Positions 43,265-54,485 of a DNA stretch of 64,000 nucleotides are shown here, piece by piece. This DNA comes from Orientallactaga sibirica. Lineage: Eukaryota; Chordata; Mammalia; Rodentia; Dipodidae. A program made the position numbers and the translations under genes. Position 1 is the stretch's first letter. Each line of letters starts with the position of its first letter. The notes under the pieces were generated by a model. It saw only the letters and a list, made by a program, of their open reading frames with translations, did no database searches and had not been told where the DNA came from. The DNA is taken from contig JAEOAD010000018.1 of the NCBI GenBank assembly GCA_036365145.1, forward strand, positions 13,560,501-13,624,500, written 5' to 3'.

Positions 43265-44490
43265 TGGATGACTGAAACCTACATGGATGTGAGTCCAGGT
43301 ACCACAGGCAGTGTCATCTGATCTTCATCTGTCCCAACAGCTGACTGTGGACGCATGAGTAAAGATCAACTGAGGATAACTGAGTGCAGCCCAAATTTCT
43401 GACATCAATGGTTGTTGTTTAAGCTACTAAGTTTTAAAAATATTTTACTAGCATATATTAATTATACATTCTAATGTATATTGTTATGAAATTTTCATAC
43501 ATTCATACAATGTATTTTTATATTCCTCCTTATAAACCTCTATTATTCCCCACCTCCCACTGTTCCTCTTTTCAACCAATCCCCCTTCATTGTCATTGTT
43601 TCCTGTTTTCTTTCTTTGGTGACCCAATGAGTTTTAGGATTGCTTATAGTAGCATGAGTTATTTACAGGAGCACATGCAACTTACCAGTGGCTATACCAT
43701 TGAAGAAAATGTCTCTCCCTCTTCCCCCCAAACCATTCTCTGTTTATAGATCCTCCAGGAAGTATGAGGCAGGACAGAATGTTGGTGGCTAATTCTTGAG
43801 CAGGTCATGTGCTGATGACCACAGCTGCTGTGAATTCATGAAGGCAATGATCATATCATGTCCAGATAACAGTGTTACAGAGCACTCTTCCCCATCCTCT
43901 AGCTCTTACATTTTTTCCATCTCTCTTCTATGATGTTCCTCAAGCCTTGGAGGGGGTGATATGATGACCCACATATGTCTCAGCTTCTAGACATCAGTTA
44001 TTCTAAGCATTTTGACCATACTTGAGTCTTTTCTTTTACTGCCACCCACTGCAGAAAGACCTTCTGACCGAAGCTGTCAGCAGTACTAATCTATGGGCAT
44101 GTATAAAAATATTTATAAGATAGGAATTTGACAAGGGAATTATGTTGAGTTAGAAATACAACAGCAGGAACTTCCATCCAGTCCTGTGACCTTCCAAGAT
44201 ACACAATTTTGCTCAGGTTTATAGCACCAGACATGAGTTCCATTGAGTATAGTATGCCTCAAATCTAATTAGAAAGTAGTTTCTGACTCCCATTACAAAT
44301 TTGTCACTTTTTTTTGTACCCATGGGAACATCTTGCCTTGCCAATAAGTAGTAGCACTTAAGAGTCCACAGCTGAAAATGACTGTTGGTGATAATTCTCC
44401 TCCATCTGCATACATAACTCCTTCTAGCACTACAAGGAGCTTAAACTACTAAGTTTTGGGGTACTAAACTTACCCCAGTGCTAACTCAGA
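43265..44490 (+). mobile_element. MaLR-type LTR remnant split by an L1 insertion
   Basis: 'GGTTGTTGTTTAAGCTACTA' (43409-43428) is the typical MaLR LTR end. After the inserted L1 the sequence resumes 'TTAAACTACTAAGTTTTGGG' at 44441. Confidence 0.55.
43436..44440 (-). mobile_element. LINE-1 3'UTR copy nested in an LTR
   Basis: A 17-bp duplication with one mismatch flanks it: TTAAGCTACTAAGTTTT (43419-43435) and TTAAACTACTAAGTTTT (44441-44457). Inside, 'CAAGCCTTGGAGGGGGTGAT', 'CTAATCTATGGGCATG' and 'AGCACCAGACATGAGTTCC' match the 3'UTR at 7690-8600. Confidence 0.8.
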
Positions 44491-45695
44491 GATAGTCTTG
44501 GCTATTCATCTTCCTTGCTATATAACTTTTCACAAATCACTCATTTGAAATCTTACTTTTCTTTTTTGAGACATGAGGATGAGGATCATACTGATGTAAT
44601 AGGACATTTGGGGAATTTCCATGAAACGATATATGCAAAACAGAGCCACAGTGTTGAACATATGTTCTGCTCCATAAATCCCTGGTTGCTATGATGATTC
44701 CAGGCCCTTTCACCTTGCGCTTGGCCTGACTGTTGATCTTCTGTATATGAACAGATAGAGAGAAGGTTGCTCCTGAACAGGGCATAGATAGAACACACGT
44801 GTTCCAAGTTATTTAACTTCCCTGTGAGTATGAAACAAATGAAGATATTTCTAAACTTTAAAAAGGTAAATGTACATGATTTTTTTCTTTGCAATAAGTC
44901 TGCATGCAACTCCACAAAGCTAAACCCCTAAAACTGGGAGTGTGTTCAGCAAGCTATGGCTCGAATAACAATTATGATTCAGGTAGAAGGTACATTTGTG
45001 TTAGACATGCTGCAGATAAGATTGTGTCAGAAGTGTGGGATAATAAATTGCTGAAACTCATCAGTTCACATAAAATCGACATGTACTGCCATATTCCAGC
45101 TGCTTGATTGCAGTTCTTTAATATAATGAGTTGCCAATTTCTCTCTCTAGAGAACGATTGACAGATTGTAAAGCAATCTGTTGGTGCTCTTTGACAGTGT
45201 TCTCAGTCACTGCCGCCACTGCTAAGGAGCTGGGAGCCTAAACATAGAGTCTTTGTACTGGCAACTGTGTGTCACTATTGGGAGATATGGACTTTTTGAT
45301 TTGTTTTGGGATATATAAAAAGTTAGTTTTGAGCAGCTTCAAAAAAATAGTCAGACCTGGTTAGTATGTTACGCAGAGGAGCCAACAATGAACTTCCAGG
45401 GTGTGTTTTATAGAACAGGGTATCTTCATGGGAGACAACACAAAGCAAGCAAAAGTGAATGCCTGGTTTCTTGAAACTTCAGATCCTTGCATAGGGATGA
45501 GGGCAGTCCAATGTAGGTGGACTTACCTTTGAAATATGGGAGAAAGATTACAAGTGAAGGAATATACTCACATTATAATGTTTTCACTAGTTGTTCTTGT
45601 AATATTGGTTTCAGTTGATATCTAAATTCCATTTTATTTAATCAAATTATAAAAATAGTACCTATTCATTGGTAATGTCATGATACCATAGTTGA
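44491..45695. other. Unique DNA, nothing recognised
   Basis: The frames at 44904-45107 (+) and 44586-44915 (-) are short and lack splice context or known motifs. The stretch has few repeats and may include constrained sequence. Confidence 0.4.
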
Positions 45696-45699
45696 GTCT

Positions 45700-45900
45700 G
45701 GGAGTTGAGTCTCTATAATCTTCCACAGCTATGGGATTCAGGAAACTGCATTCCATCTCTCATTTATTAACAATGGGATACACAGAGGTAGACCTTAGTC
45801 TTGCTTGCTTTGAGGGTAAAGTGAGATCACCCTTAGAAAGCGCTTAGAAGTGTCTGAGAGATTCTAAACACTCTGCAAATATTAGTTGCTGAAGAGAATT
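45700..45900 (+). mobile_element. MIR SINE
   Basis: 'CATCTCTCATTTATTAACAATGG' region (shortened here), 'AAGCGCTTAGAAGTGTCTGA' and 'CTCTGCAAATATTAGTTGCTG' follow MIR order. Confidence 0.6.
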
Positions 45901-46207
45901 TCAAACAGATGCCATGAAAATTAAATGAGAAAAAAAATAACCTACTACCTAAGAAGTAATAATCACTCATATTTTAATATAGTTATTGTTGGGGTTCATG
46001 TCTTTCAGAAAGGATATTGGTATATTTAGGCAACTCTGGGGGCATTGACATTCCTATTGCTTAGGAAGTTTCCTTTAGGAAGAAAATGAAAAGTAATATC
46101 CAGCTGGTTTGAATGAAAACCACTTGTATGGTACAATAGGTATTGGGTTTAAGAGAGCAAAGATTCAGGAGATGCATTGGGATTGAAGAACAATTTTTAT
46201 AAGTGCA

Positions 46208-46418
46208 TTAAAAAGTTACTTTTAGAGATGTCTTAGTAATTAAGGTGTTTGCCTGAAAAGCCTAAACACCCAAGTTTGATTCCCAGAACCCACATAAGCC
46301 AGACACACATGATGGTGCATGCACCTGGAGTTCATTTGCAGTGGCTAGAAGCCTGGCACAGCCAATCTCTCCCCCTCTCTCTATAATAAATAACTAAATA
46401 AAAATAAAATTAAAAAGC
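46208..46418 (+). mobile_element. tRNA-derived SINE, diverged
   Basis: 'TTAGAGATGTCTTAGTAATT' head, 'CAGACACACATGATGGTGCA' and an (AAAT) tail. Confidence 0.85.
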
Positions 46419-46544
46419 TAGTTTTTAATGCCTATCATATTGAAAAACTGAAACATTTGGCAATATCCAGAGTAGGTGAAAGTGTGGGGAAATCTGCAAA
46501 TTGGTTTAGCCTTTTGGAAGAGCTACCTGGCAATGCCATTTCAA

Positions 46545-46950
46545 GTAATTTTATTTATTTATTTACTTATTTATTACTTAATTATTTTGCATATGTGTAT
46601 GCAGCAGGTGTGATGGAGTGTGTGGTGTATGCATGGTGTGCAGATGTAGCACCTTGTGTGCATGCACCCGAGGCCAAAGGAGAACCTCAGGTGTCCCCAT
46701 CCATCACTTACCAACTTGTTTCCTTATGGTGAGTCTCTTCACTTATTCCAGAGCTGCTTTCCCTAGCCCCAGTAATTCTCTGATCTCTGCTTCCCACAGG
46801 ACTTGGATAATGGAAGTACATGGCCACACCCAGTTATTTACATGGATTCTAGGGAATCAGGCTCAGTGCTCTGGGGCTTCTCAGGCTTCTCAGGCCCTCA
46901 TGCTTGTGCAGGAAGCGCTCTTAACTGCTAAACCATTTCTCCAGCCCTTA
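46545..46950 (-). mobile_element. B3-type rodent SINE
   Basis: 'AGGCCAAAGGAGAACCTCAG', 'CTTGTGCAGGAAGCGCTCTT' and 'AAACCATTTCTCCAGCCC' are in reversed order. An AT-rich (TTTA)n tail lies at left. Confidence 0.65.
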
Positions 46951-47103
46951 TAGCCATTTTTAGTGTACACGTTTAGACAAGACCCAGAAATAACGTTTGA
47001 ATCCTTTTAAAACAGTGTATACCTAAGAATATTCATAATGAAATTGTTAGTGATAGCAAAAGACTAGAAACAATATAAATGTCTCTTAAAAAGGAAGGTA
47101 GTG

Positions 47104-47359
47104 GGCTGGAGAGATGGCTTAGCGTTTAAGGCGCCTGCCTGCTAAGCCTAAGAACCCTGGTTCCAATCTCCAGGTCCCACGTTTAGCCAGATGCAGTGAC
47201 GCAAGGGCGCAATGCCTCAATGCCGCACTTTCCCATAAGGGGGCGCAGGCATCTGCATTTCGTTCACAGCAGCTGAGAGTGCTGATGTGCTCATTCTCTA
47301 TATGTCTTCCTCTCCTTCTGACTCTCTGTCTCTCTCTGTGTCTCTCTCCAAAAAAAAAA
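47104..47359 (+). mobile_element. tRNA-derived SINE, long subfamily
   Basis: TSD AAAAGGAAGGTAGT is at about 47090-47103 and 47356-47369. It has an extra block, 'GACGCAAGGGCGCAATGCC', and 'GCATTTCGTTCACAGCAGC', shared with 12380-12669. The head carries 'GGCTTAGCGTTTAAGGCGCC'. Confidence 0.95.
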
Positions 47360-47476
47360 AGGAAGGTAGTAATGATAAAAAAAATGATAGTTACTGCTAT
47401 AGAAACCTATGCAAATGTTAGAAATAGTGAAATAGATGTACATGTAATACCTTCATGAGAATATAGTTGCATAGTG

Positions 47477-47785
47477 TGGTGGTTTGAATGTAAATGTCCC
47501 TTCTACTCTCGTGCATTTTGAACATTTGATCTCCAGGTGGTGATGCTGTTTGGGAAGGTTGTGGAAACTTTAGGAGGTAGAGCCTTGTGGGAGGATGAGT
47601 CACTGGCTTGAGGTTTTGGAACCCAGTCCTCTTTGCTGTTTGCTCTCTGCTTACTTGTTGCTATGTGACATCAACTTCCTGCTCCTGCCATGCCTTCCCT
47701 GATATGGGGAAACTTCCCCTCAAAACTGTAATCTGTTTCTAGTCAGGTGTTCTGTCCCAGAAATGAGAAAGCAGCTGATACACTT
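47477..47785 (+). mobile_element. Solo MaLR/ORR1-like LTR
   Basis: It starts TGTGGTGGTTTGAATGTAAA and ends 'GAGAAAGCAGCTGATACA'. 'GAGCCTTGTGGGAGGATGAG' is typical of rodent MaLR LTRs. There is no interior nearby, so it is a solo LTR. Confidence 0.8.
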
Positions 47786-48049
47786 AGTAAGAGAGTTAGG
47801 CCAGTTAAAATGTAAAATTGAATAGAAAAATCCTCATAAGATACACACTAACATGAGAGTTCACACCAACTCAAGAGGAGAGGAGATGAGGAATGGAACG
47901 TGGGGAGGGATTTGCTTTGTCTATTTTATTAATGAGAAGGCCTTAATGTATTTTTTTGAATCATCATTAACTAACTGAGCAGATTAAACAGTTTCAAAAA
48001 CCTGCATGTAAATATTAGTGACTATTTTCTTTTAAGAAAAAAAAATGTT

Positions 48050-48153
48050 TTTAAAATTTATTTATTTTATTTATTTGAGAGAGAGAGAAAAAGAGAGAGC
48101 GAGAGAGAGTGAGAGAGAAAGAGAGAGAAAAAGAGAGTGAGAGAGAAAGAGAA

Positions 48154-48185
<32 letters not shown>

Positions 48186-48340
48186 ACAATGGGCATCCAG
48201 GGTCTTCAGCCCACTGCAAACAAACTCCAGACATATGTGTCATCTTGTGTATCTGGATTCCATGGATCCTGGGGAATTGAACCTGGGTCTTTTGGGGTTG
48301 CAGGCAAGTGCCTTTAAACACTTAGCCATCTTTCCAGCCC
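48050..48340 (-). mobile_element. tRNA-derived SINE with long (GA)n
   Basis: Reversed copy with about 110 bp of GA-rich repeat (48077-48186) and 'TAGCCATCTTTCCAGCCCC'. Confidence 0.9.
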
Positions 48341-48431
48341 CCAAATTACATTTTTGTTTGTATTAGTATATCCTTGCATAGTAAGTGTTTAATTTTGAAA
48401 AAGGCTAGGGAAAACCATACTCAGTTTGTTG

Positions 48432-48602
48432 ATTTTTTTTTTTGTTTGTTTTGTTTTGGTTTTTCATGGTAGGGTCTTGCTCTAGCCCAGGATGACCTGG
48501 AATTCACTATGTAGTTTCAAAGTAGCCTTGAACTCACAGCAATCCTCCTACCTTGGAACTCCAAGTGCTGGGATTAAAGGCATGTGCCACCGTGCATGGC
48601 CT
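48432..48602 (-). mobile_element. B1 SINE
   Basis: 'GTCTTGCTCTAGCCCAGGAT' runs to 'GGGATTAAAGGCATGTGCCA', with a T/TTTG-rich tail at left. Confidence 0.9.
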
Positions 48603-48654
48603 GACTTTTTAAACAAACAGAAAAACATCCCAATAGAATATTGTTCTTAATGGC

Positions 48655-48925
48655 ACTTTTGTATCAATTACTTCCTTATTGCTCTGAACAAACACCCGAC
48701 TGGAAACAACTTGGGAAATGAAAGTGATTTATCAGCTTACAGTCATAGAGGGTGCACTCCATCATGGCAGGGAAAGCATGGCAGGAACTGGAAGCTGGCA
48801 TATATTCACATCAGCATGTCAGAATGAGAGTGTGAGAGGACAGCCAGTGGGGACTCTATGGAGAACTTCAAGGTCCACATATAGTGACACACTATGGGGA
48901 TATTTTCTGTTCAAACCATCATAGT
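48655..48925 (-). mobile_element. MaLR-like LTR
   Basis: Plus strand: 'TTTATCAGCTTACAGTCATA', 'CATCATGGCAGGGAAAGCAT' and end 'TTCAAACCATCATA', i.e. TATGATGGTTTGAA at the LTR start on minus. Confidence 0.65.
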
Positions 48926-48948
48926 CTTGATTCAGAAGATCTACTTGG

Positions 48949-49145
48949 GGCTGGAGAAATGGCTCAGTGGTTAAAGGTGCTTGCTTACAAAGCCAGATGC
49001 TCTGAACTCAATTCCTCAGTACCTATATAAAGCTAGACAGACAATGTGTTGAAGGTGTCTGGAGTTCATTTGTAGTGGCAAGAGGCCCTGATGTACCCAT
49101 TCTCTCTCTCTCTCTCTCAAAGAAATAAATTTGAAAAGGTTGAAA
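48949..49145 (+). mobile_element. tRNA-derived SINE
   Basis: Target duplication AGAAGATCTAC (about 48936 and 49149). The head is 'GGGGCTGGAGAAATGGCTCA'. Confidence 0.9.
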
Positions 49146-49525
49146 AAAAGAAGATCTACCCTATCTCCATCAAGAAGTAGTTGTTTTCCAAAGACATAAT
49201 TGCTGGGTGATGGAAGGATTTTTAAGGTTTAATGGGTGTTATTTGGAGGTGGAGAATCCTATAATGTCTTCCTTGAGAAATTAGTGTATGGATATGACTG
49301 CTTTGAAATAAAACTCTTTTCCTGTTTATCTGCTCTGCCAGTTTCTTTCCAGAAATATCAAGAATCCACTAGATGAATAGTTTTCCATCCATGTATGGTC
49401 CAGTGAGGCAGCATGTACATCATCTGAACCCATGACAAACATTCAAATTCTTCCTTCATCTCAGCTCTTCTGGTAATACAGTTTCTCACTAGAGAATGAA
49501 CCATTGACAGTAGACACTTGGAAGA
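49146..49525. other. Unique DNA
   Basis: Nothing recognised. Confidence 0.4.
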
Positions 49526-49539
49526 CAGGAGCTATTAAA

Positions 49540-49752
49540 AGGCAGGCATGGTGGTGTATGCCTTTAAACCCAGCACTGGAGAGGCAGAGGTAGGAGATTC
49601 ACTGTGAGTTAAAGGTCACCCTGAGACTACATAGCAAACTCCAGGTCAGCCTGGGGCTACAGTGAAACACTACCTCAAAAACAAACAAACAAACAAACAA
49701 ACAAACAAACAAACAAACAAACAAAAAACTAAATTAAACAACAACAAAAAAC
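49540..49752 (+). mobile_element. B1 SINE with (CAAA)n tail
   Basis: Target duplication ACAGGAGCTATT (about 49527-49538 and 49754-49765). The tail is about 11 CAAA units (49681-49725). Confidence 0.95.
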
Positions 49753-50039
49753 AACAGGAGCTATTGTATTGTTGAATGCTAAGTCAAGCCCTAGAATGTT
49801 ATATTTATTTAGAGTCAGCAAGTGGGGGAGATGGAGGATATGTGGATATAACAAGAGACATTATGGGTTACAAAGGACAATATGTGAGTGGGTAACCATA
49901 GTGTCCTGACTTAGCACCTGCTATACTGGAATATTAAAAAGCAGACCAATAAGATACCTGTTCTCATGAAATTTACAGTCTGCCTAAAAGGGAAAAAAAC
50001 GTATTGTGAAATAATCAAAGGCTTCCAGAAATTCTGATT

Positions 50040-50160
50040 TTCTTGTTTCTTTTTTTTTGTTATAGTTAAAGAACAATTTATTATAATTAATGAACCAACA
50101 TTGAGTTATTATTATTATTGCTATTTAAATGAAGTCTGTTTATTCTTGTTGTTTGTCTGT
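50040..50160 (-). mobile_element. Possible L1M 3'UTR fragment
   Basis: 'CAACATTGAGTTATTATTAT' followed by 'GAAGTCTGTTTATTC' resembles ancient L1M 3'UTRs ('CAACATTGA.ACATTATTAT...AAGTCCATA'). Confidence 0.4.
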
Positions 50161-50914
50161 TTATTTTATTTTATTTTATTTTATTTATTTTTTAGCTTTA
50201 TTTATTTATTTTTTTAGTCAAGAGTCCTGGGGGGTAGGCCCCGGTCTCTGTGAATATGTTTTTTATGTTGAATATGGAAAATAAAAGTTTTCAGATGGGC
50301 TGAATCTGATGCTTCTTTCTTTGACCTATGCAAGGAAGTATGGATTTCTAGATTATTAAATATTGCTTCTAGGAAGCCAAGAAAGGTTAAATAAAATTAT
50401 CGTGATCTTTTAAAATACCAATATAACTATGTCATTTGCTTCTTTTTTTTTTGTGATATGTAACTACTTTCCCAGTGATTTTAAACATTACTATTTAAAG
50501 ATACAAAAGTTCAATTAATTATTCATTTGATCATTTATTTTTTTCACAAATATGTATTAAGAATTTACCATATGCCAGGCAACTAACATTTTTCTAAATG
50601 TGAATAATAGTCCATAAAGTGCTGACTTCAAAAATGTAAATTATATGTAATAAAATCTTTCTCTGCCTGAAGTGAAATTGCTCACTCATATAATCAGCTC
50701 GATTATGTAGTGAAGATTTGGTGGTTATTTAATAAATTTCAAGCACAAGGTCAAATGGTACAAATGGTCAATGCTACAGATTTGGTTTTTGGTATCAAAG
50801 GATCTGGCTTTGCTGTCCACAGAGATTAGCTGTGTAGAGGATTTCCAGACATGTGTTGGAAGGACAGCCAGAGATGGACAGTAAAGCTGGGTTTTAAGAT
50901 TCACAATGGCTTTT
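50161..50914. other. Mostly unique DNA; weak MIR/L2-like trace
   Basis: Around 50545-50600, 'AAGAATTTACCATATGCCAG' followed by GCAAC resembles the MIR/L2 'TACTATGTGCCAGGCAC' segment. (TTTTA)n occurs at 50165-50195. Otherwise nothing. Confidence 0.35.
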
Positions 50915-51054
50915 CAAATTAATTTATTTTTTGACAATTTAATATATGCATATAATGCTTTCTGATCATATTTATCCCACTGCTACTCTCCTATCTGCTT
51001 CCCACCCTTGCTGAGCTCTCTCTTCTTCCCAATCACCCTCTCCCATTTTCAGAT

Positions 51055-51109
<55 letters not shown>

Positions 51110-51230
51110 TGACATGCTTGCATGAGCATGGGGAGGGGTGCTATCTGCTGGAGCAACAGCTACTCACCAGTGTCTAGATAACTGAAGAACATGAATTCCC
51201 CTTTCTCAGCAACAATGAATGAAGCAGGAT
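50915..51230 (-). mobile_element. LINE-1 3'UTR end
   Basis: 'TTTTGACAATTTAATATATG' and 'ACTCACCAGTGTCTAGATAACTG' region parallel 52020-52530 and 43440-43710. A (TG)n/(CG)n run at 51058-51108 interrupts it. Confidence 0.6.
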
Positions 51231-51273
51231 GATTTTGAAGACAGAAATAACACTCGTGGAAATGAATCCTCAG

Positions 51274-51702
51274 CTATCTTGGAAGATCATTGATTATATG
51301 AGGCCAGAGGGAGCTGGCTGACAGGCAGGGAAAACCAGCGATCTGAGACTCTGGGATGATCAAGGGGTCCTCAGGGAAGTAATACTGAAGACACTTACTT
51401 GCCCAATGTCTTTGGAGAACTTTTCTATAAAAATCTCTATTGCTGAAACTTGTAGATTCAGAGATTGAGGGAGTACATGAAAGTAAGTTGTCTATGATCT
51501 CAGACTTGGTACTTTTCACTGTGATCCAGGTCCATGGCTGAGAAATCTGGCCTTGGATTTTAATAAGTATGGCTACTTCAACATTGGTTAAGGTGGGGAC
51601 TTGGGTCATTAGCCACAGATTATTTAGGATTCTCCTCCAGTATAGCGTTTGTGTATAGTTCCCACTTGGGATCCTGGGGCACAGCCCATCCCATCCTAGC
51701 AC
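51274..51702 (-). other. Unassigned 142-codon open frame
   Basis: This is the longest unique-sequence frame outside L1. It starts MLGWDGLCPRIPSG, has a WTWITVKSTKSEI stretch, and ends in ...SLWPHIINDLPR. No domain or family motif is recognised, and no splice sites, Kozak context or promoter support it. A frame of this length can arise by chance in 64 kb. It lies in unique DNA next to an L1 3' end. A decayed retrovirus-like or host-gene piece cannot be ruled out. Confidence 0.2.
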
Positions 51703-52009
51703 CAGCTTGAGGTTACTGGATGTTGTTAGATGATTATGCCTCTTGTGTCTTTATTTCTCTTTAGATTTAGGTTCTTCCTGAGTGAAGTCTCACCATCCCT
51801 GGAAAGAGTAAGACTATCCAAGACAAAGTATGTGTTTCTGAAGTTTCTGATAGTTTCCTTCTCAAATCTCACCATTGCAATTCTTATGATAAATATACCT
51901 GACTATTGCAATGAATTTTCAACAACTTTTTAAAGAATTAAAAAAACCAACAATTTCTTTCAAGGGACATACTAATTTACTCAACATTTATTAAAGTAAT
52001 CATAGATTA

Positions 52010-52770
52010 CTTTTATTATTAATTTATTTTTGACAAATTTTATATATACATACAATGTATTTTGATTGCATTTACCCCCATTACTTTGTGTATTCCCCTT
52101 CTTCTTCCTAACTAGTGCCCCTTGTACTTTGATTTTTTAAATTTTTTTATTATTTTAGAGAGAGCAAGAGAGAATAAGAGAGAGAGAGAGAATAGAGAAT
52201 TGGTGGGCCAGGGACTCAGGACTCAGCCACTGCAATTGAACTCCAGACACTTACGCCATCTAGTGAGCATGTGCAACCTTGTACTTGTCTGACCTTTGTG
52301 CATCTGGCTTGCGTGGGATCGGGAGAGTCGAACATGGGTTGTTAGGCTCCACAGGCAAGCACCTTAATCACTAAGCCATATCTCCAGCCCTGATATTCTT
52401 TTTTGTTTTTTGGTGACCCACTGAATATAATTAGGGTTGCTTGCATGAACATGGGTGAGCATTTATTTATTAATGGGAAACTAACTATGGCTATGTGACT
52501 GAAGAAAGTGTTCCCCTCTCTCCCAACACCATTAATGGCTAGCAACTGTTCAAGGAAAGATAAGGCCTTATGAGTCCCGCCTCCATCCGTGACAGAATGC
52601 TGACAGGTCTTATCTTGTACAGGTAACCATAGAAGCATTGAGTTCATGAGAGCAATGGCTACGTCATGTCTGGAAGGTAGTGTCTCACAGAACTCTTCTC
52701 CTCTGGCCCTTACATTCTTCCTGCCCTCTTGACTATAATGTTCCCTAAGCTAGTTTTGAAAACCTTAATG
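52010..52770 (-). mobile_element. LINE-1 3'UTR end, split by a SINE
   Basis: 'TTTTGACAAATTTTATATAT' then, after the SINE, 'GGTGACCCACTGAATATAAT' and 'TCATGTCTGGAAGGTAGTG' match 43600-43900 in order. Confidence 0.75.
52128..52389 (-). mobile_element. tRNA-derived SINE, intermediate form
   Basis: Reversed SINE with an extra 'GCCATCTAGTGAGCATGTGC' insertion compared with the common form. It lies inside the L1 3'UTR. No perfect target duplication is readable. Confidence 0.85.
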
Positions 52771-52827
52771 AAGAATTTAAAAAGCCTAGAATAATCCATT
52801 CGAGCTCACTGACCCTGTCTTAGTGCA

Positions 52828-53030
52828 TTCAGGCTGGCTTGCAAGGCCTAGGGACCCAGGTTAGATTCCCTGGCACCCATGTGAAGCCAGATGCACAGAG
52901 TGGCCAATGTATCTGGAGTTCATTTGCAGTGGCTAGAGGCCCTGGAGCACCCATATTCTCTCTCTCTCTCTCTCCCTCTTTCTCTGTCTCTCTCAAATAA
53001 ATAAATAAATGAATAAATGAATAATAGATA
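52828..53030 (+). mobile_element. tRNA-derived SINE, 5'-truncated
   Basis: It begins inside the head ('GGCTTGCAAGGCCTAGGGAC'). Box B, core and (CT)n/(AAAT)n are present. Confidence 0.85.
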
Positions 53031-53770
53031 CATTCAGGGTCAGGCTGACCCTGCTGCCACTCTAAACTGTTGCCAGATGAACTGTTATGACTTAGGTGGC
53101 TGCTGTTTGCTTGTTTGTTTGTTTGGTGGGGGGAGATTCTAAAGCTGCTGTAAGCAACCCATACCTCATCTCATCTGTGCTCTGTAACTAACTAAAATAA
53201 ACTGATTGCTGTTTTGAAAAAGTGGATAAATAAATAAATAGATAGATAGATAATAGAAAATGTTTAAAGAAAAGAATACCAAAACCTACAGGTTAAGCAA
53301 GAGAAATTAGTTGTTCACTGTTCTGGATGATGGGAAGGGAGTCCAAGATGCAGGTACCACCAGATTCACTGTCTTGTGAAAGTCTGGTTTCTGATTCACA
53401 GCTGGAGCCTTCTAGCTATGTCTTCTTACTTGGTAGAAGAAACACAGCAACCTTTAGGGCTCTTTTGTAAGCTAGTCACTCTCATTCCTACAGAGATCAG
53501 CTTTCATGTTTGGAACACCTCCAGGAAGTCTCACCTTTCAATGTCATTACATAATCACTAGAAGCCAACATAGAAAACGAAGGATGCAAATACTCAGAAA
53601 AGTATTCCCCAATAATCCAGATGACAGTTTTGGGAGGAGGACAGGTAAAGAAAATCTGGAAACCTGAATATATTTTAGAATCATCCAAGGAGACAATGCG
53701 ATGCCCACAGAAAATATCAAACTTCTGTCTTTTGCTCTCTCTCTCTCTCCTCCCCTCACTCTCTCCTGTT
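53031..53770. other. Unassigned DNA
   Basis: 'AACTAACTAAAATAAACTGA' near 53190 looks like an LTR or gene 3' end, but it cannot be assigned. A (AAAT)/(GATA) run lies at 53227-53252. Confidence 0.35.
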
Positions 53771-53774
53771 AACT

Positions 53775-54090
53775 TGTTGCTGAGACAACATACATGACAA
53801 GAATTAGTTTAAGGTTGGAAGAATTTATTACAGCTTACTGTTCCGGGCTATAGTCCATCAATATGGGGAAGGCATGGCAGATAGTCATATTCAGTCCACA
53901 ATGAGGGAGCAGAGAGCAATGGATGCTGGGGCTCAGTCAGCTTTTCCTTTTATACAGCCCAGAACCCCCATCCCATGACACGGTGTTGCTTCCAGTTCAG
54001 GTGACTCTTCCCATATTAATGAACCTAATCGTGATAATCCCTCATAGGTGATTCCAGGTTCTAGCAAGTTGACAATCAACTTACCCCCCC
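53775..54090 (-). mobile_element. MaLR/ERVL-like LTR
   Basis: Plus strand: 'TTTATTACAGCTTACTGTTC', 'GTCCATCAATATGGGGAAGG', 'TCCCATGACACGGTGTTGC' and 'CAAGTTGACAATCAACTTA', the reverse of the rodent LTR that starts 'TGTGATGGTTAAT.TTGATT'. Confidence 0.7.
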
Positions 54091-54091
54091 G

Positions 54092-54093
<2 letters not shown>

Positions 54094-54143
<50 letters not shown>
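54094..54143. repeat. (CA)n microsatellite
   Basis: About 22 CA units at the LTR edge. Confidence 0.95.
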
Positions 54144-54145
<2 letters not shown>

Positions 54146-54242
54146 TTAATGTTAAGTTAAAGGGTTTTGTTCTCCCTGGAGTTGCTTCTTCCAACTCCAG
54201 CTCTCCATCTTTCATAATCTATCCTTCTCCTTATCCAGGACT

Positions 54243-54485
54243 ACCAGACCAGGTCTAGGGAGATGGCTCATGATTAAAGGCACTTGCTTGTGCACTGCTG
54301 GTCTGGGTTCAATTCCCCAGATGTAGAAGTGGTGAATGTGTCTGGAGTTCATTTGCAGTGGGAAGAGACCCTGATGTACTTATATGTACACACACTCACA
54401 GTCTTCCTCTTTCTCTCCTTTTGTCTTGGTCCCTGTCTCTCTCACATAGACATGCAAACAAACAAACAAACAAATAAAACAAGCT
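54243..54485 (+). mobile_element. tRNA-derived SINE, diverged
   Basis: 'AGGGAGATGGCTCATGATTA' head, 'GTCTGGAGTTCATTTGCAGT' and a (CAAA)n tail (54460-54476). Confidence 0.8.
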
